NCBI RefSeq assembly: GCF_009709575.1
Contig: NZ_WIXO01000001.1
Location: forward strand, 3,908,001 to 3,972,000
Source: Streptomyces taklimakanensis
GTDB taxonomy: Bacteria > Actinomycetota > Actinomycetes > Streptomycetales > Streptomycetaceae
Direction: 5' to 3'
Length of the DNA stretch: 64,000 nucleotides
The translations under genes were made by a program, and so were the position numbers. Shown here one piece after another: positions 53,640 through 62,180 of the stretch. A model generated the notes under the pieces. The model was given only the letters and a program-made list of their open reading frames with translations, ran no database searches and had not been told where the DNA came from. How positions within the stretch are numbered: the first letter of the stretch is position 1; each line of letters begins with the position of its first letter.

Positions 53640-56600
53640 GTGCGGGTGCCCGCACAGCTCACCGATCCCGACGACCTCCGGCGCCTCCTCGGCATCCCCT
53701 TCACCGCCGAGCAGTTGGAGTGCATCACCGCACCTCCGGCGCCGCAGGTCATCGTGGCCGGAGCCGGGTCGGGCAAGACGACGGTGATGGCCGCCCGCGT
53801 CGTCTGGCTGGTGGGCACCGGCCAGGTCGCCCCCGAACGGGTGCTCGGCCTGACCTTCACCAACAAGGCGGCCGGCGAACTGGCCGACCGGGTGCGCAAG
53901 GCCCTGCACCGCGCCGGCGTGTCGGAGCCGGACCCGGTCGACCCCGACCACGCCCCCGGCGAGCCGCGGATCTCCACCTACCACGCCTTCGCCGGGCAGT
54001 TGTTGACCGAGCACGGGCTGCGACTGGGCATCGAGCCCTCGGCCCGGTTGCTCGCCGACGCCACCCGCTACCAGCTCGCCGCCTCCGTGCTGCGCACCGC
54101 CTCCGGACCCTTCACGGCCCTGACCAAGTCCGTCGGCGAACTCGTCCGCGATCTGCTGGCGCTCGACGGCGAACTCTCCGAACACCTGGTGGAACCCGAG
54201 AGGCTGCGGCGGTACGACACCGACCTGCTCGACCTGTTGGAGAGCGGCGAGGTGAAGCTCACCAACGCCGCCCTGCGCCGGGTCCCCGAGACGGCACGGG
54301 GCCGGTTGGAACTGCTGGGCCTGGTGGAGGAGTACCGCCGCCGCAAGCGGGAGCGCGAACTGATCGACTTCGGCGACCAGATGGCCCTGTCGGCGACGCT
54401 GGCCCGGGACGTCCCCGAGGTCGGACGGATCCTGCGCGAGGAGTACGCCGTGGTGCTGCTCGACGAGTACCAGGACACCTCCGTCGCCCAACGCGTCCTG
54501 CTGGCGGGGCTCTTCGGATCGGGAACCGGCCACGCCGTCACCGCCGTCGGCGACCCCTGCCAGGCCATCTACGGCTGGCGCGGCGCGTCCGTGGCCAACC
54601 TCGACGACTTCCCCGAGCACTTCCCCCACGCCGACGGCACCCCCGCCCGCCGGCACGCCCTGAGCGAGAACCGCCGCAGCGGCGGGCGGCTGCTGGAGCT
54701 GGCCAACGGCCTGGCCGCCCCGCTGCGCGCCCGCCACGCCGGGGTGGAGGCGCTGCGCCCCGCCCCCGGCGCCGAACGCGACGGCCTGGTGCGCTGCGCC
54801 CTGCTGCGCACCCACGCCGAGGAGATCGCCTGGCTGGCCGACTCCGTCGCCCACCTGGTGAGGACCGGCACCCCGCCCGGCGAGATCGCCGTGCTGTGCC
54901 GCACCGCCGCCGACTTCGCCGAGATCCAGGGCGCGTTGGTGGCCCGTGACGTGCCGGTCGAGGTCGTCGGCCTGTCCGGGCTGCTGCACCTGCCGGAGAT
55001 CGCCGACCTGGTCGCCATGTGCGAGGTCCTCCAGGACCCGACGGCCAACGCCTCCCTGGTACGGCTGCTCACCGGCCCCCGCTGGCGCATCGGCCCGCGC
55101 GACCTGGCCCTGCTGGGGCGGCGCGCCCGGCTGCTGGTCCCCGGCGGGCCGTGCACCCCGGACGGCTCCGTGGACGTCGAGGCGCGGCTGGCCGCGGCCG
55201 TGGAGGGCACCGACCCGGCCGAGGTGGTCTCCCTCGCCGACGCCCTGGACACCTTCCTGGAACCGGGTGGCCACGAGGACTCGCTGCCGTTCTCGGCCGA
55301 GGCCCGGGTGCGGTTCGCCCGGCTGGCCGCCGAGATAAGGGAGTTGCGTCGCTCGCTCGCCGATCCGCTGATGGACGTCCTGCACCGGGTGCTGTCCGTC
55401 ACCGGCCTGGAGATCGAGCTCTCCGCCTCCCCGCACGCCCTGGCCGCCCGCCGCCGCGAGACCCTGGGCACCTTCCTGGACGTGGCCGCCGGCTTCGCCT
55501 CCCTGGACGGACAGTCCACCCTGATGGCCTTCCTGGGCTTCCTGCGCACCGCCGTCGAGTACGAGAAGGGACTGGACGGCTCGCTGCCCGGCGGCGAGAA
55601 CACCGTCAAGGTGCTCACCGCGCACAAGTCCAAGGGGCTGGAGTGGGACGTGGTGGCCGTACCCGGACTGGTGCGGAAGAACTTCCCCAGCGAGCAGGCG
55701 CGCGAGTCCTGGCTCGCCCAACCCCGGGTGCTCCCGCCCGACCTGCGCGGCGACGCGGCCACCCTGCCGCGGTTGGAGGGCTGGACGGCGAAGGACCGGA
55801 AGAACTACGACGAGGCGGTCAAGGAGCACCAGCACACCGAGGAGCTGCGCCTGGGGTACGTCACCTTCACCCGTCCCCGTTCCCTGCTGCTGGGCTCGGG
55901 CCACTGGTGGGGGCCGAGCCAGAAGACGCCGCGCGGCCCCTCGGCCTTCCTGACGGCCCTGCGCGAACACTGCGAGGCCGACCCCCGGCACGGCGAGGTC
56001 GAGCACTGGGCCGAGGAACCGGCGGAGGGCGAGGAGAACCCGGCCCTGGAGGAGGCGGCCGAGGAACGTGCCTGGCCGCTGCCCCTGGACGAGGAGGCGC
56101 TGACGCGCCGCCGTCGCGCCGCCGCCCGGGTCGTCGCCCACCTGGACGGCCGGACGCTGCCCCGGCCCCGTACGGAACCGGTCGACGGGGCGGGCGACGA
56201 CGGACCGGAGGCGGCGGAAGCCGCGGAAGCCGCCGAGCTGACCCCCCAGGAGGCACGGCTCGTCGCCTCCTGGGACCGCGACCTGGGTACTCTCGCCGCC
56301 GAACTGCGCCGGGCGCGGTCGGGGGTGCGCGAGGTGCCGCTGCCCGCCTCCCTGTCGGCCACCCAGCTCGTCCGCCTGGCCACCGACCCCGACGGTTTCG
56401 CGCGGGACCTGGCCCGCCCCATGCCACGGCCGCCGCGGTCCGCGGCGGCCCGGCGCGGTACCCGCTTCCACGCCTGGGTGGAGTCCCGCTTCGAGGAGCT
56501 GGAACTGCCCCTGCTCTACCCCGAGGAGCTGCCGGGCGGCGAGGACGGGGAGGACGGCGAGGACGGCGAGGAGAACGCGCCGCGCGGCGCGGCCGGCGCG

Positions 56601-57092
56601 GCCCGCCCGTCGGCCGCGGAGATCGACGACGAGAAGGACCTGGCCGAACTGAAGGAGGCCTTCGCCCGCACGCCCTACGCGCACCGCACCCCCCACCGGG
56701 TCGAGGAACCCTTCCAGCTCACGCTCGCGGGGCGGGTGGTCCGCGGCCGGATCGACGCGGTGTACCGGGACGAGGACGGCGGGGGCTTCGAGATCGTCGA
56801 CTGGAAGACCGGGCGGTCCCAACGGGCCGATCCCCTCCAGTTGGCCGTCTACCGCCTCGCCTGGGCCGAACGGCACGGACTGCCGCTGTCGGCCGTCCGC
56901 GCCGCCTTCCTCCACGTCCGCAGCGGCGAGCTGGTCCGGCCCGCCCGGCTGCCCGGCCGTGCCGAACTGGAACGGCTGCTGTCACACGGTCCGGGGGAGG
57001 GGGAGGCGCCGGGCGAGCCGGACGGGGCCGGGATCCCGGAGGCCCGGCGGGGCACGGCGGCCGATTCCGGTACGGGTGGGGCGTCCGGATAG
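53640..57092 (+). CDS. adnB: AdnB: helicase-nuclease subunit of the AdnAB complex
   Basis: 1150 residues. UvrD-like motor: Walker A AGAGSGKTT (40-48), LDEYQDTSVAQR, GDPCQAIYGWRG, TAHKSKGLEWD, FTRPRSLLL as motif VI. Unlike in AdnA, the C-terminal nuclease (GRIDAVY and VDWKTGR, 1053-1059, QLAVYRLA) has no Cys cluster. In mycobacteria the AdnB motor leads translocation along DNA. No ribosome site precedes the GTG start; a TAGCGT at 53633-53638 would place a leaderless start at the second GTG, 53646. Confidence 0.93.
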   Translation: MRVPAQLTDPDDLRRLLGIPFTAEQLECITAPPAPQVIVAGAGSGKTTVMAARVVWLVGTGQVAPERVLGLTFTNKAAGELADRVRKALHRAGVSEPDPVDPDHAPGEPRISTYHAFAGQLLTEHGLRLGIEPSARLLADATRYQLAASVLRTASGPFTALTKSVGELVRDLLALDGELSEHLVEPERLRRYDTDLLDLLESGEVKLTNAALRRVPETARGRLELLGLVEEYRRRKRERELIDFGDQMALSATLARDVPEVGRILREEYAVVLLDEYQDTSVAQRVLLAGLFGSGTGHAVTAVGDPCQAIYGWRGASVANLDDFPEHFPHADGTPARRHALSENRRSGGRLLELANGLAAPLRARHAGVEALRPAPGAERDGLVRCALLRTHAEEIAWLADSVAHLVRTGTPPGEIAVLCRTAADFAEIQGALVARDVPVEVVGLSGLLHLPEIADLVAMCEVLQDPTANASLVRLLTGPRWRIGPRDLALLGRRARLLVPGGPCTPDGSVDVEARLAAAVEGTDPAEVVSLADALDTFLEPGGHEDSLPFSAEARVRFARLAAEIRELRRSLADPLMDVLHRVLSVTGLEIELSASPHALAARRRETLGTFLDVAAGFASLDGQSTLMAFLGFLRTAVEYEKGLDGSLPGGENTVKVLTAHKSKGLEWDVVAVPGLVRKNFPSEQARESWLAQPRVLPPDLRGDAATLPRLEGWTAKDRKNYDEAVKEHQHTEELRLGYVTFTRPRSLLLGSGHWWGPSQKTPRGPSAFLTALREHCEADPRHGEVEHWAEEPAEGEENPALEEAAEERAWPLPLDEEALTRRRRAAARVVAHLDGRTLPRPRTEPVDGAGDDGPEAAEAAEAAELTPQEARLVASWDRDLGTLAAELRRARSGVREVPLPASLSATQLVRLATDPDGFARDLARPMPRPPRSAAARRGTRFHAWVESRFEELELPLLYPEELPGGEDGEDGEDGEENAPRGAAGAARPSAAEIDDEKDLAELKEAFARTPYAHRTPHRVEEPFQLTLAGRVVRGRIDAVYRDEDGGGFEIVDWKTGRSQRADPLQLAVYRLAWAERHGLPLSAVRAAFLHVRSGELVRPARLPGRAELERLLSHGPGEGEAPGEPDGAGIPEARRGTAADSGTGGASG

Positions 57093-57287
57093 GCTCGGGG
57101 GTATGAGCGCCACCTCGGCCGCTCGTGGACGACGCCGTCCTCGCGCACACCCCGGGCCGGCCCGCCCTCCGTACGGAAGGCGGGCGACCCGACCTTCCCG
57201 GAGCGGGGGAGCGGACGCGGGACGGCCCGACGACCGCCGAACGCGCACGAACCACCGCTCACGTCCCAGGGGAAGTTGGAAGCAGCC

Positions 57288-58226
57288 GTGATCACCTGGC
57301 CCGACCACACCACCGACCACCGCCCGATCGCGCTCACCGCCACCGGTGGCATCGACCGCGCGGCCCACCACCGGCTGGACGAGGCGTGGCTCGGGGCGGC
57401 CTGGAGCCACCCGACGACCCGCTGCTTCGTGGTGTCCGGCGGGCAGGTGCTGATCGAGGACACCGAGGACGGCCGCACCGAATTGGTGACCATGCCGTCC
57501 TTCGACGCGCCCCTGACCGAGGCGCACCGTTACTTCCTGGGCGTGGACGAGGACGGCGTGCGCTACTTCGCGCTCCAGAAGGACTCGTTGCCGGGACGGA
57601 TGGACGGCGCGGCCCGTCCGGCGGGGCTGCGGGAGGCGGGCGCGCTGCTCTCCGAGCGCGACGCCCAGCTGATGGTGCACGCCGTGGCGCTGGAGAACTG
57701 GCAGCGGATGCACCGCTTCTGCTCGCGCTGCGGCGAGCGGACGGCCATCGTCGCGGCCGGCCACGTCCGCCGCTGCCCGGCCTGCGGCGCCGAGCACTAC
57801 CCGCGCACCGATCCCGCCGTGATCATGCTGGTGACGGATCCCGAGGGGCGGGCCCTGCTCGGTCGCCAGGTGCACTGGCCCAAGGGCCGCTTCTCCACGC
57901 TCGCGGGCTTCGTCGAGCCCGGCGAGTCGCTGGAGCAGGCGGTCGTGCGGGAGGCGGGTGAGGAGGCCGGGGTCGCGATCGACCGGGTCGAGTACGTCGC
58001 CAGCCAGCCGTGGCCCTTTCCGTCCAGCCTGATGCTGGGCTTCGTGGCGCACGCCACCTCCGCCGAGATCCGGGTGGACGGCGAGGAGATCGAGGAGGCC
58101 CGCTGGTTCTCCCGCGAGGAACTGCGCGACGCGTTCGCCTCCGGCGAGGTGCTGCCGCCGGCGGGCATCTCGATCGCGGCCCGGCTGATCGAGCTGTGGT
58201 ACGGGGAGCCGCTGCCGCTGCCGTGA
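57288..58226 (+). CDS. nudC: NAD(H) pyrophosphatase / RNA-decapping hydrolase NudC
   Basis: 312 residues. Zinc ribbon C145-C148-C163-C166; Nudix box GFVEPGESLEQAVVREAGEEAG (207-229 area); the family signature SQPWPFPSS (239-247). It hydrolyses NADH to NMNH and AMP and removes NAD caps from RNA. GTG 57288 follows GGAAG by five bases. Homologous to Rv3199c and in the same order between adnB and the mycoredoxin. Confidence 0.95.
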   Translation: MITWPDHTTDHRPIALTATGGIDRAAHHRLDEAWLGAAWSHPTTRCFVVSGGQVLIEDTEDGRTELVTMPSFDAPLTEAHRYFLGVDEDGVRYFALQKDSLPGRMDGAARPAGLREAGALLSERDAQLMVHAVALENWQRMHRFCSRCGERTAIVAAGHVRRCPACGAEHYPRTDPAVIMLVTDPEGRALLGRQVHWPKGRFSTLAGFVEPGESLEQAVVREAGEEAGVAIDRVEYVASQPWPFPSSLMLGFVAHATSAEIRVDGEEIEEARWFSREELRDAFASGEVLPPAGISIAARLIELWYGEPLPLP

Positions 58227-58347
58227 CCCGGGCGGGACACGGCGGACCGGGCACCGCACAGCCGGAGTGAGACGCGGGTCACAGGAGTCGCCGGGAGAGG
58301 TGACGGGGTTTCGGGGCCGGCCGGCGGCCGGGCGCGGGCCGACGCGC

Positions 58348-58402
58348 GGAGGGGGCGGTCCTGCGGCGTCCGTGCGGACGACGTCACAGGACCGCCCCCT
58401 CC
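58348..58402. terminator. 16-bp hairpin terminator after the mycoredoxin gene
   Basis: Perfect stem (58348-58363 with 58387-58402) whose loop contains a second hairpin (CGTCCG-TG-CGGACG). Lies just downstream of the leftward gene. Confidence 0.85.
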
Positions 58403-58409
58403 TGGTGGG

Positions 58410-58652
58410 TCAGGCGCCGACCTTCTCCCTGACCTGCGCTATCGACGGGTTGGGGAGGGCCGAGCCGTCGGGGAAGAGCACGGTCGGAACGAGCTGGTTG
58501 CCGTTGTTGACCTTCTCCACGAAGGCCGCGGCCTCCGGGTCGTGCTCGATGTTGACCTCGGTGTACGCGATTCCCTCGCGGTCCATCTGCCCCTTGAGTC
58601 GGCGGCAGTAGCCGCACCAGGTGGTGCTGTACATGGTCACCGTTCCCGCCAT
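58410..58652 (-). CDS. mrx1: Mycoredoxin / glutaredoxin-like protein
   Basis: 80 residues, one thioredoxin fold. Active site CGYC (C13, C16), cis-Pro in LVPTV and the C-terminal PNPSIAQVR. In actinobacteria it reduces mycothiol-mixed disulfides on proteins. ATG 58652 with GAGGAGCG upstream. Between nudC and uvrD2, as in M. tuberculosis (Rv3198A), but on the opposite strand from both. Confidence 0.93.
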   Translation of the reverse strand: MAGTVTMYSTTWCGYCRRLKGQMDREGIAYTEVNIEHDPEAAAFVEKVNNGNQLVPTVLFPDGSALPNPSIAQVREKVGA

Positions 58653-58905
58653 GGGTTCGCGCTCCTCGGTCTCGATTCCGGATGGTCCTGGAAGTTGCCT
58701 GGCGTTCGGCCCGGGCCCCGGTGGTCCGGGGCCCGTCGGCATCGGTGGAACGTCCGGCACCCGGAAGCCATTCCCGGCCCCCGACCGCCGGACGCGTGAG
58801 TTCCCGCACGCTTCCCCGGCGTTCCGCGCCCCATTCCTGTGAGGAATCCCGGCCGCCTGTGGACGGCGGTTGGGTGCCCCTCCACCGGCCTGGCAGCATG
58901 GCGGG

Positions 58906-61167
58906 GTGACAGCAGCGACGCCCCCCTCCCCCTTCCCGAACGTTCCCGAATCGCCGGACGCGGTACTCGAGGGACTCGATCCGGAGCAACGCGAGGTGGC
59001 GACGGCGCTGCACGGCCCGGTGTGCGTGCTGGCGGGGGCCGGCACGGGCAAGACGCGAGCCATCACGCACCGGATCGCGTACGGGGTGCGGGCGGGGATC
59101 CTCCCGCCCGCGAGCGTGCTGGCCGTCACGTTCACCAACCGCGCGGCGGGCGAGATGAGGGGACGTCTGCGCCAACTCGGCGCCGGCGGTGTGCAGGCCC
59201 GCACCTTCCACTCCGCCGCCCTGCGGCAGTTGCAGTACTTCTGGCCGAAGGCGGTCGGCGGCGAGCTGCCCCGGCTGCTGGAGCGCAAGGTCCAACTCGT
59301 CGCGGAGGCCGCCGCCCGCTGTCGCATCCGGCTCGACCGCAACGAACTGCGCGATGTGACGGGCGAGATCGAGTGGGCCAAGGTCACCCAGACGGTGCCG
59401 GAGGACTACCCGGCCGTGGTGGCGAAGTCGTCACGGGAGGCCCCGCGCGATCCGGCCGAGATCAGCCGGATCTACGGGCTCTACGAACAGCTCAAACGCG
59501 AGCGGTCGACGATCGACTTCGAGGACGTGCTCCTGCTCACGGTCGGCATCCTCCAGGAACGGCCCGACGTCGCCGACACCGTGCGCCGGCAGTACCAGCA
59601 CTTCGTCGTGGACGAGTACCAGGACGTCAGCCCGCTCCAGCAGCGACTGTTGGAGCTGTGGCTGGGGGACCGCGACTCGATCTGCGTGGTCGGCGACGCG
59701 AGCCAGACGATCTACTCCTTCACCGGCGCCACCCCCGACCACCTGTTGAACTTCCGGCTCCGTCATCCGGACGCCACGGTGGTGAAGCTGGTGCGCGACT
59801 ACCGTTCCACACCCCAGGTGGTGCACCTGGCCAACGGACTGCTGGCCCAGGCGAAGGGGCGGACGGCCGAGCACCGGCTCGAACTGGTCTCCCAGCGCGA
59901 TCCCGGCCCCGAGCCCGTCTACACCGAGTACGCCGACGAGCCCGCCGAGGCCGAGGGCGTCGCCCGCCGCATCCGGGAACTGCTGGACGCGGGGGTCTCC
60001 GCGAGCGAGATCGCGGTGCTCTACCGGGTCAACGCCCAGTCCGAGGTGTACGAGCAGGCTCTCGCCGACGCGGGCGTGCCCTACCAGCTCCGCGGTGCCG
60101 AGCGGTTCTTCGAACGGCCGGAGGTGCGCGAGGCGGGCCTCGCGCTGCGCGGCGCGGCCCGTGCCGGGGGCAACGACACGCTGTTGGCCGACGCCGTGGA
60201 CCTCCCTTCCCAGGTGCGCGCGGTCCTCGGGGGCACCGGTTGGACGCCGCAGCCTCCGGCCGGCTCGGGCGCGGTGCGCGATCGCTGGGAGTCGCTGGCC
60301 GCACTGGTCCGGCTCGCCGAGGACTTCGGCCGGGCCCGGCCGCGGGCGGAGCTGGCCGACTTCGTGGCCGAGCTGGACGAGCGGGCGAACGCCCAGCACG
60401 CCCCGACCGTCGAGGGCGTCACGCTCGCCTCGCTGCACGCGGCCAAGGGACTGGAGTGGGACGCGGTCTTCCTGGTCGGGCTGGCCGACGGGACGCTCCC
60501 GATCACCTACGCCAGGACCGACGAGCAGATCGAGGAGGAACGTCGACTGCTCTACGTGGGCGTCACCCGGGCCCGACGCCACCTGTCGCTGTCCTGGGCG
60601 CTGTCGCGTTCGCCGGGTGGTCGGGGCGGGCGCCGTCCGAGCCGTTTCCTGGCCGGGTTGCGGCCCGGCTCGTCGACGGAGAGGGAACGGGCGGGCGGTG
60701 CCGGCGGCGTGGAGCGGGGCACGGGCCGTTCGCGCAGACGGCGCGGACCGGTGCGGTGCCGGGTCTGCGGTCGCACCCTCACCGACGCCGGCGAGATCAA
60801 GCTGATGCGGTGCGAGGGCTGTCCCTCCGATCTGGACGAGCAACTGTACGAGCGACTGCGTGAGTGGCGTTCGGTACAGGCCCGGCGGCTCGGCCAGCCG
60901 GCGTACTGCGTCTTCACCGACAAGACGCTCATGGCCATCGCCGAGGCCCTCCCCGGCGACGAGGCCGAGCTGTCACGGATCCCGGGCGTGGGCAGGCGCA
61001 AGCTCGACCGGTTCGGCGCCGATGTGCTGGCGCTGTGCGCGGGTGAGGAGATCGGCGAGGAGGTCGGTGAGGGGAGCGACGAGGGGAACGCCGGAGGGAG
61101 CGGCGCGGACACCGATGGAGCCCCGGGGCGGGTGGGGAATTCGGCGGGTGGATCCGCGCCCGAATAA
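58906..61167 (+). CDS. uvrD2: ATP-dependent DNA helicase UvrD2
   Basis: 753 residues. SF1A motor: Walker A AGAGTGKT (43-50), VDEYQDVSPLQ, GDASQTIYSFTG, HAAKGLEWDAV and VGVTRARRHL. Then a four-cysteine zinc module (C618, C621, C636, C639) and an HRDC domain (about 648-712, KTLMAIAEALPGDEAELSRIPGVG), followed by an acidic tail. This three-part design defines UvrD2, essential in mycobacteria. GTG 58906; CAGCAT at 58893-58898 could be the -10 of a leaderless transcript. Confidence 0.95.
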   Translation: MTAATPPSPFPNVPESPDAVLEGLDPEQREVATALHGPVCVLAGAGTGKTRAITHRIAYGVRAGILPPASVLAVTFTNRAAGEMRGRLRQLGAGGVQARTFHSAALRQLQYFWPKAVGGELPRLLERKVQLVAEAAARCRIRLDRNELRDVTGEIEWAKVTQTVPEDYPAVVAKSSREAPRDPAEISRIYGLYEQLKRERSTIDFEDVLLLTVGILQERPDVADTVRRQYQHFVVDEYQDVSPLQQRLLELWLGDRDSICVVGDASQTIYSFTGATPDHLLNFRLRHPDATVVKLVRDYRSTPQVVHLANGLLAQAKGRTAEHRLELVSQRDPGPEPVYTEYADEPAEAEGVARRIRELLDAGVSASEIAVLYRVNAQSEVYEQALADAGVPYQLRGAERFFERPEVREAGLALRGAARAGGNDTLLADAVDLPSQVRAVLGGTGWTPQPPAGSGAVRDRWESLAALVRLAEDFGRARPRAELADFVAELDERANAQHAPTVEGVTLASLHAAKGLEWDAVFLVGLADGTLPITYARTDEQIEEERRLLYVGVTRARRHLSLSWALSRSPGGRGGRRPSRFLAGLRPGSSTERERAGGAGGVERGTGRSRRRRGPVRCRVCGRTLTDAGEIKLMRCEGCPSDLDEQLYERLREWRSVQARRLGQPAYCVFTDKTLMAIAEALPGDEAELSRIPGVGRRKLDRFGADVLALCAGEEIGEEVGEGSDEGNAGGSGADTDGAPGRVGNSAGGSAPE

Positions 61168-61220
61168 ACGGAATGAATCGCTCCGGAGGTCTTCGCGGAG
61201 ACTGTTGCGAACCTGCCGGA

Positions 61221-61259
61221 AAAATAGTTTGCGCGCGCCGTGCGAACCCCCATAGCCTT
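61221..61259 (+). promoter_or_regulatory. Candidate WhiB7-type promoter of the whiB7 leader
   Basis: AT-rich AAAAATA (61221-61227) directly before the -35 TTGCGC (61230-61235), then CATAGC/TAGCCT -10 at 61252-61259. An AT-rich patch next to the -35 is the known binding feature of WhiB7 with its AT-hook. It implies self-activation, with a leader of about 550 bases. Confidence 0.6.
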
Positions 61260-61264
61260 CCGGA

Positions 61265-61303
61265 CATGGAAGAGCGGGGCCTGGTGGCTCCACCACTTCC
61301 ATG
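61265..61303 (+). ncRNA. 5'-terminal stem-loop of the whiB7 leader
   Basis: CATGGAAG pairs with CTTCCATG (61265-61272, 61296-61303), with an inner GGTGG/CCACC helix. It would lie at the very 5' end of the transcript. Confidence 0.55.
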
Positions 61304-61376
61304 CTGTACTGAACCCCGAACGCCCGGATCGACACACCGATCGATCCGACGAGACGCCGAGAGGAGGCGAGCTTCG

Positions 61377-61685
61377 ATGACCACCATGATCACGACGGAA
61401 CCGGTCGGCCGCGACGGCTTCGCCTCCTGCCTGTTCGACACCGGTGTCTTTGGGGCCGACGCCTTTGGCGCCGTGTCCGCGCGTCCGAGCCTCTGCTCGA
61501 CCCTGCCGATCCGGGAGCGCGTCAGCGAGCGACCGACCCAGGCACCTGCGGTAGCGACCGTGGCACAGGCGGACACCTATGCCCTTGCCGGCATCGCGGC
61601 CAATGGTGCCGACAACGGACAGAAGCAGGCACAGCACCACATGTGGGCCTTCCGTGGGCTCGAACCCTGGAGAGATCCAGCCTGA
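61377..61685 (+). CDS. Upstream ORF (102 codons) in the whiB7 leader
   Basis: ATG with AGGAGG nine bases ahead. Sequence: MTTMITTEPVGRDGFAS at the start, HHMWAFRGLEPWRDPA at the end. No domain, no signal. First half shows high GC in third positions; later codons are constrained by the hairpins they form. Its stop (61683-61685) lies within the attenuator and its last codons are the antiterminator strand. Likely a regulatory ORF sensing ribosome speed; it may still make a stable peptide. Confidence 0.65.
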   Translation: MTTMITTEPVGRDGFASCLFDTGVFGADAFGAVSARPSLCSTLPIRERVSERPTQAPAVATVAQADTYALAGIAANGADNGQKQAQHHMWAFRGLEPWRDPA

Positions 61686-61754
61686 TCGGCACGATCAGGT
61701 CGGCACCTTCCAGGGCCGCGGAACCCACACCGGGATCCGCGGCCCTTCTGTTTT
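61665..61754 (+). promoter_or_regulatory. Transcription attenuator before whiB7
   Basis: Three successive hairpins: 61667-61680 (GAGA loop), 61681-61699, and the terminator stem 61713-61722/61736-61745 followed by TTCTGTTTT. CCCTGGA at 61665-61671 can instead pair with TCCAGGG at 61709-61715, which takes three bases from the terminator. Such a switch matches ribosome-mediated attenuation of whiB7/wblC. Confidence 0.75.
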
Positions 61755-61817
61755 CCACAAGCGGCCCGGCCACCAGCCGGGCCGAAGAGACGACGCACAG
61801 ACGAGGAATTCACCGCC

Positions 61818-62180
61818 GTGCACATCCAGACGCACGCCCCGTCCGTACAGCCCGACCCGATCCGACCGTCCGATTCCACGGAGGACTCCTTGACCGCCCT
61901 CACCACGCTCACCGAGCTGGACGACGCCATCGAGCGTCTCGGTGTGGCCGTGCCCTGCCGCAGCTACGACCCGGAGGTCTTCTTCGCCGAGTCGCCCGCC
62001 GACGTGGAGTACGCCAAGTCCCTCTGCCGAACCTGCCCGCTGCGCGAGGCCTGCCTCGCCGGCGCCAAGGACCGCCGTGAGCCCTGGGGGGTCTGGGGCG
62101 GTGAGCTGTTCGTCCAGGGGGTCGTCGTTCCCCGCAAGCGGCCGCGTGGCCGTCCGCGCAAGAACCCGGTCACGGCATGA
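61818..62180 (+). CDS. whiB7: WhiB7/WblC redox-sensitive transcriptional activator
   Basis: 120 residues. Fe-S cysteines C47, C70, C73, C79; the WhiB turn GVWGG (91-95); C-terminal AT-hook RPRGRPRK (108-115). With the main sigma factor it turns on resistance and ribosome-protection genes under translation-targeting antibiotics. GTG start with GAGGAA nine bases ahead; a second start, TTG at 61888 with GGAGG, would remove the first 23 residues. Stop overlaps the next gene by ATGA. Confidence 0.96.
   Translation: MHIQTHAPSVQPDPIRPSDSTEDSLTALTTLTELDDAIERLGVAVPCRSYDPEVFFAESPADVEYAKSLCRTCPLREACLAGAKDRREPWGVWGGELFVQGVVVPRKRPRGRPRKNPVTA

Noticed and set aside
52365-56915. A 1516-codon open frame on the minus strand
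   Set aside because: Entirely antisense to adnB and the lipoprotein; it has no domain and arises from high GC at third positions.
57103-57291. 62-codon frame called as a gene
   Set aside because: Arg/Pro/Ser-rich, no ribosome site, runs over the nudC start; retained only as a possible remnant.
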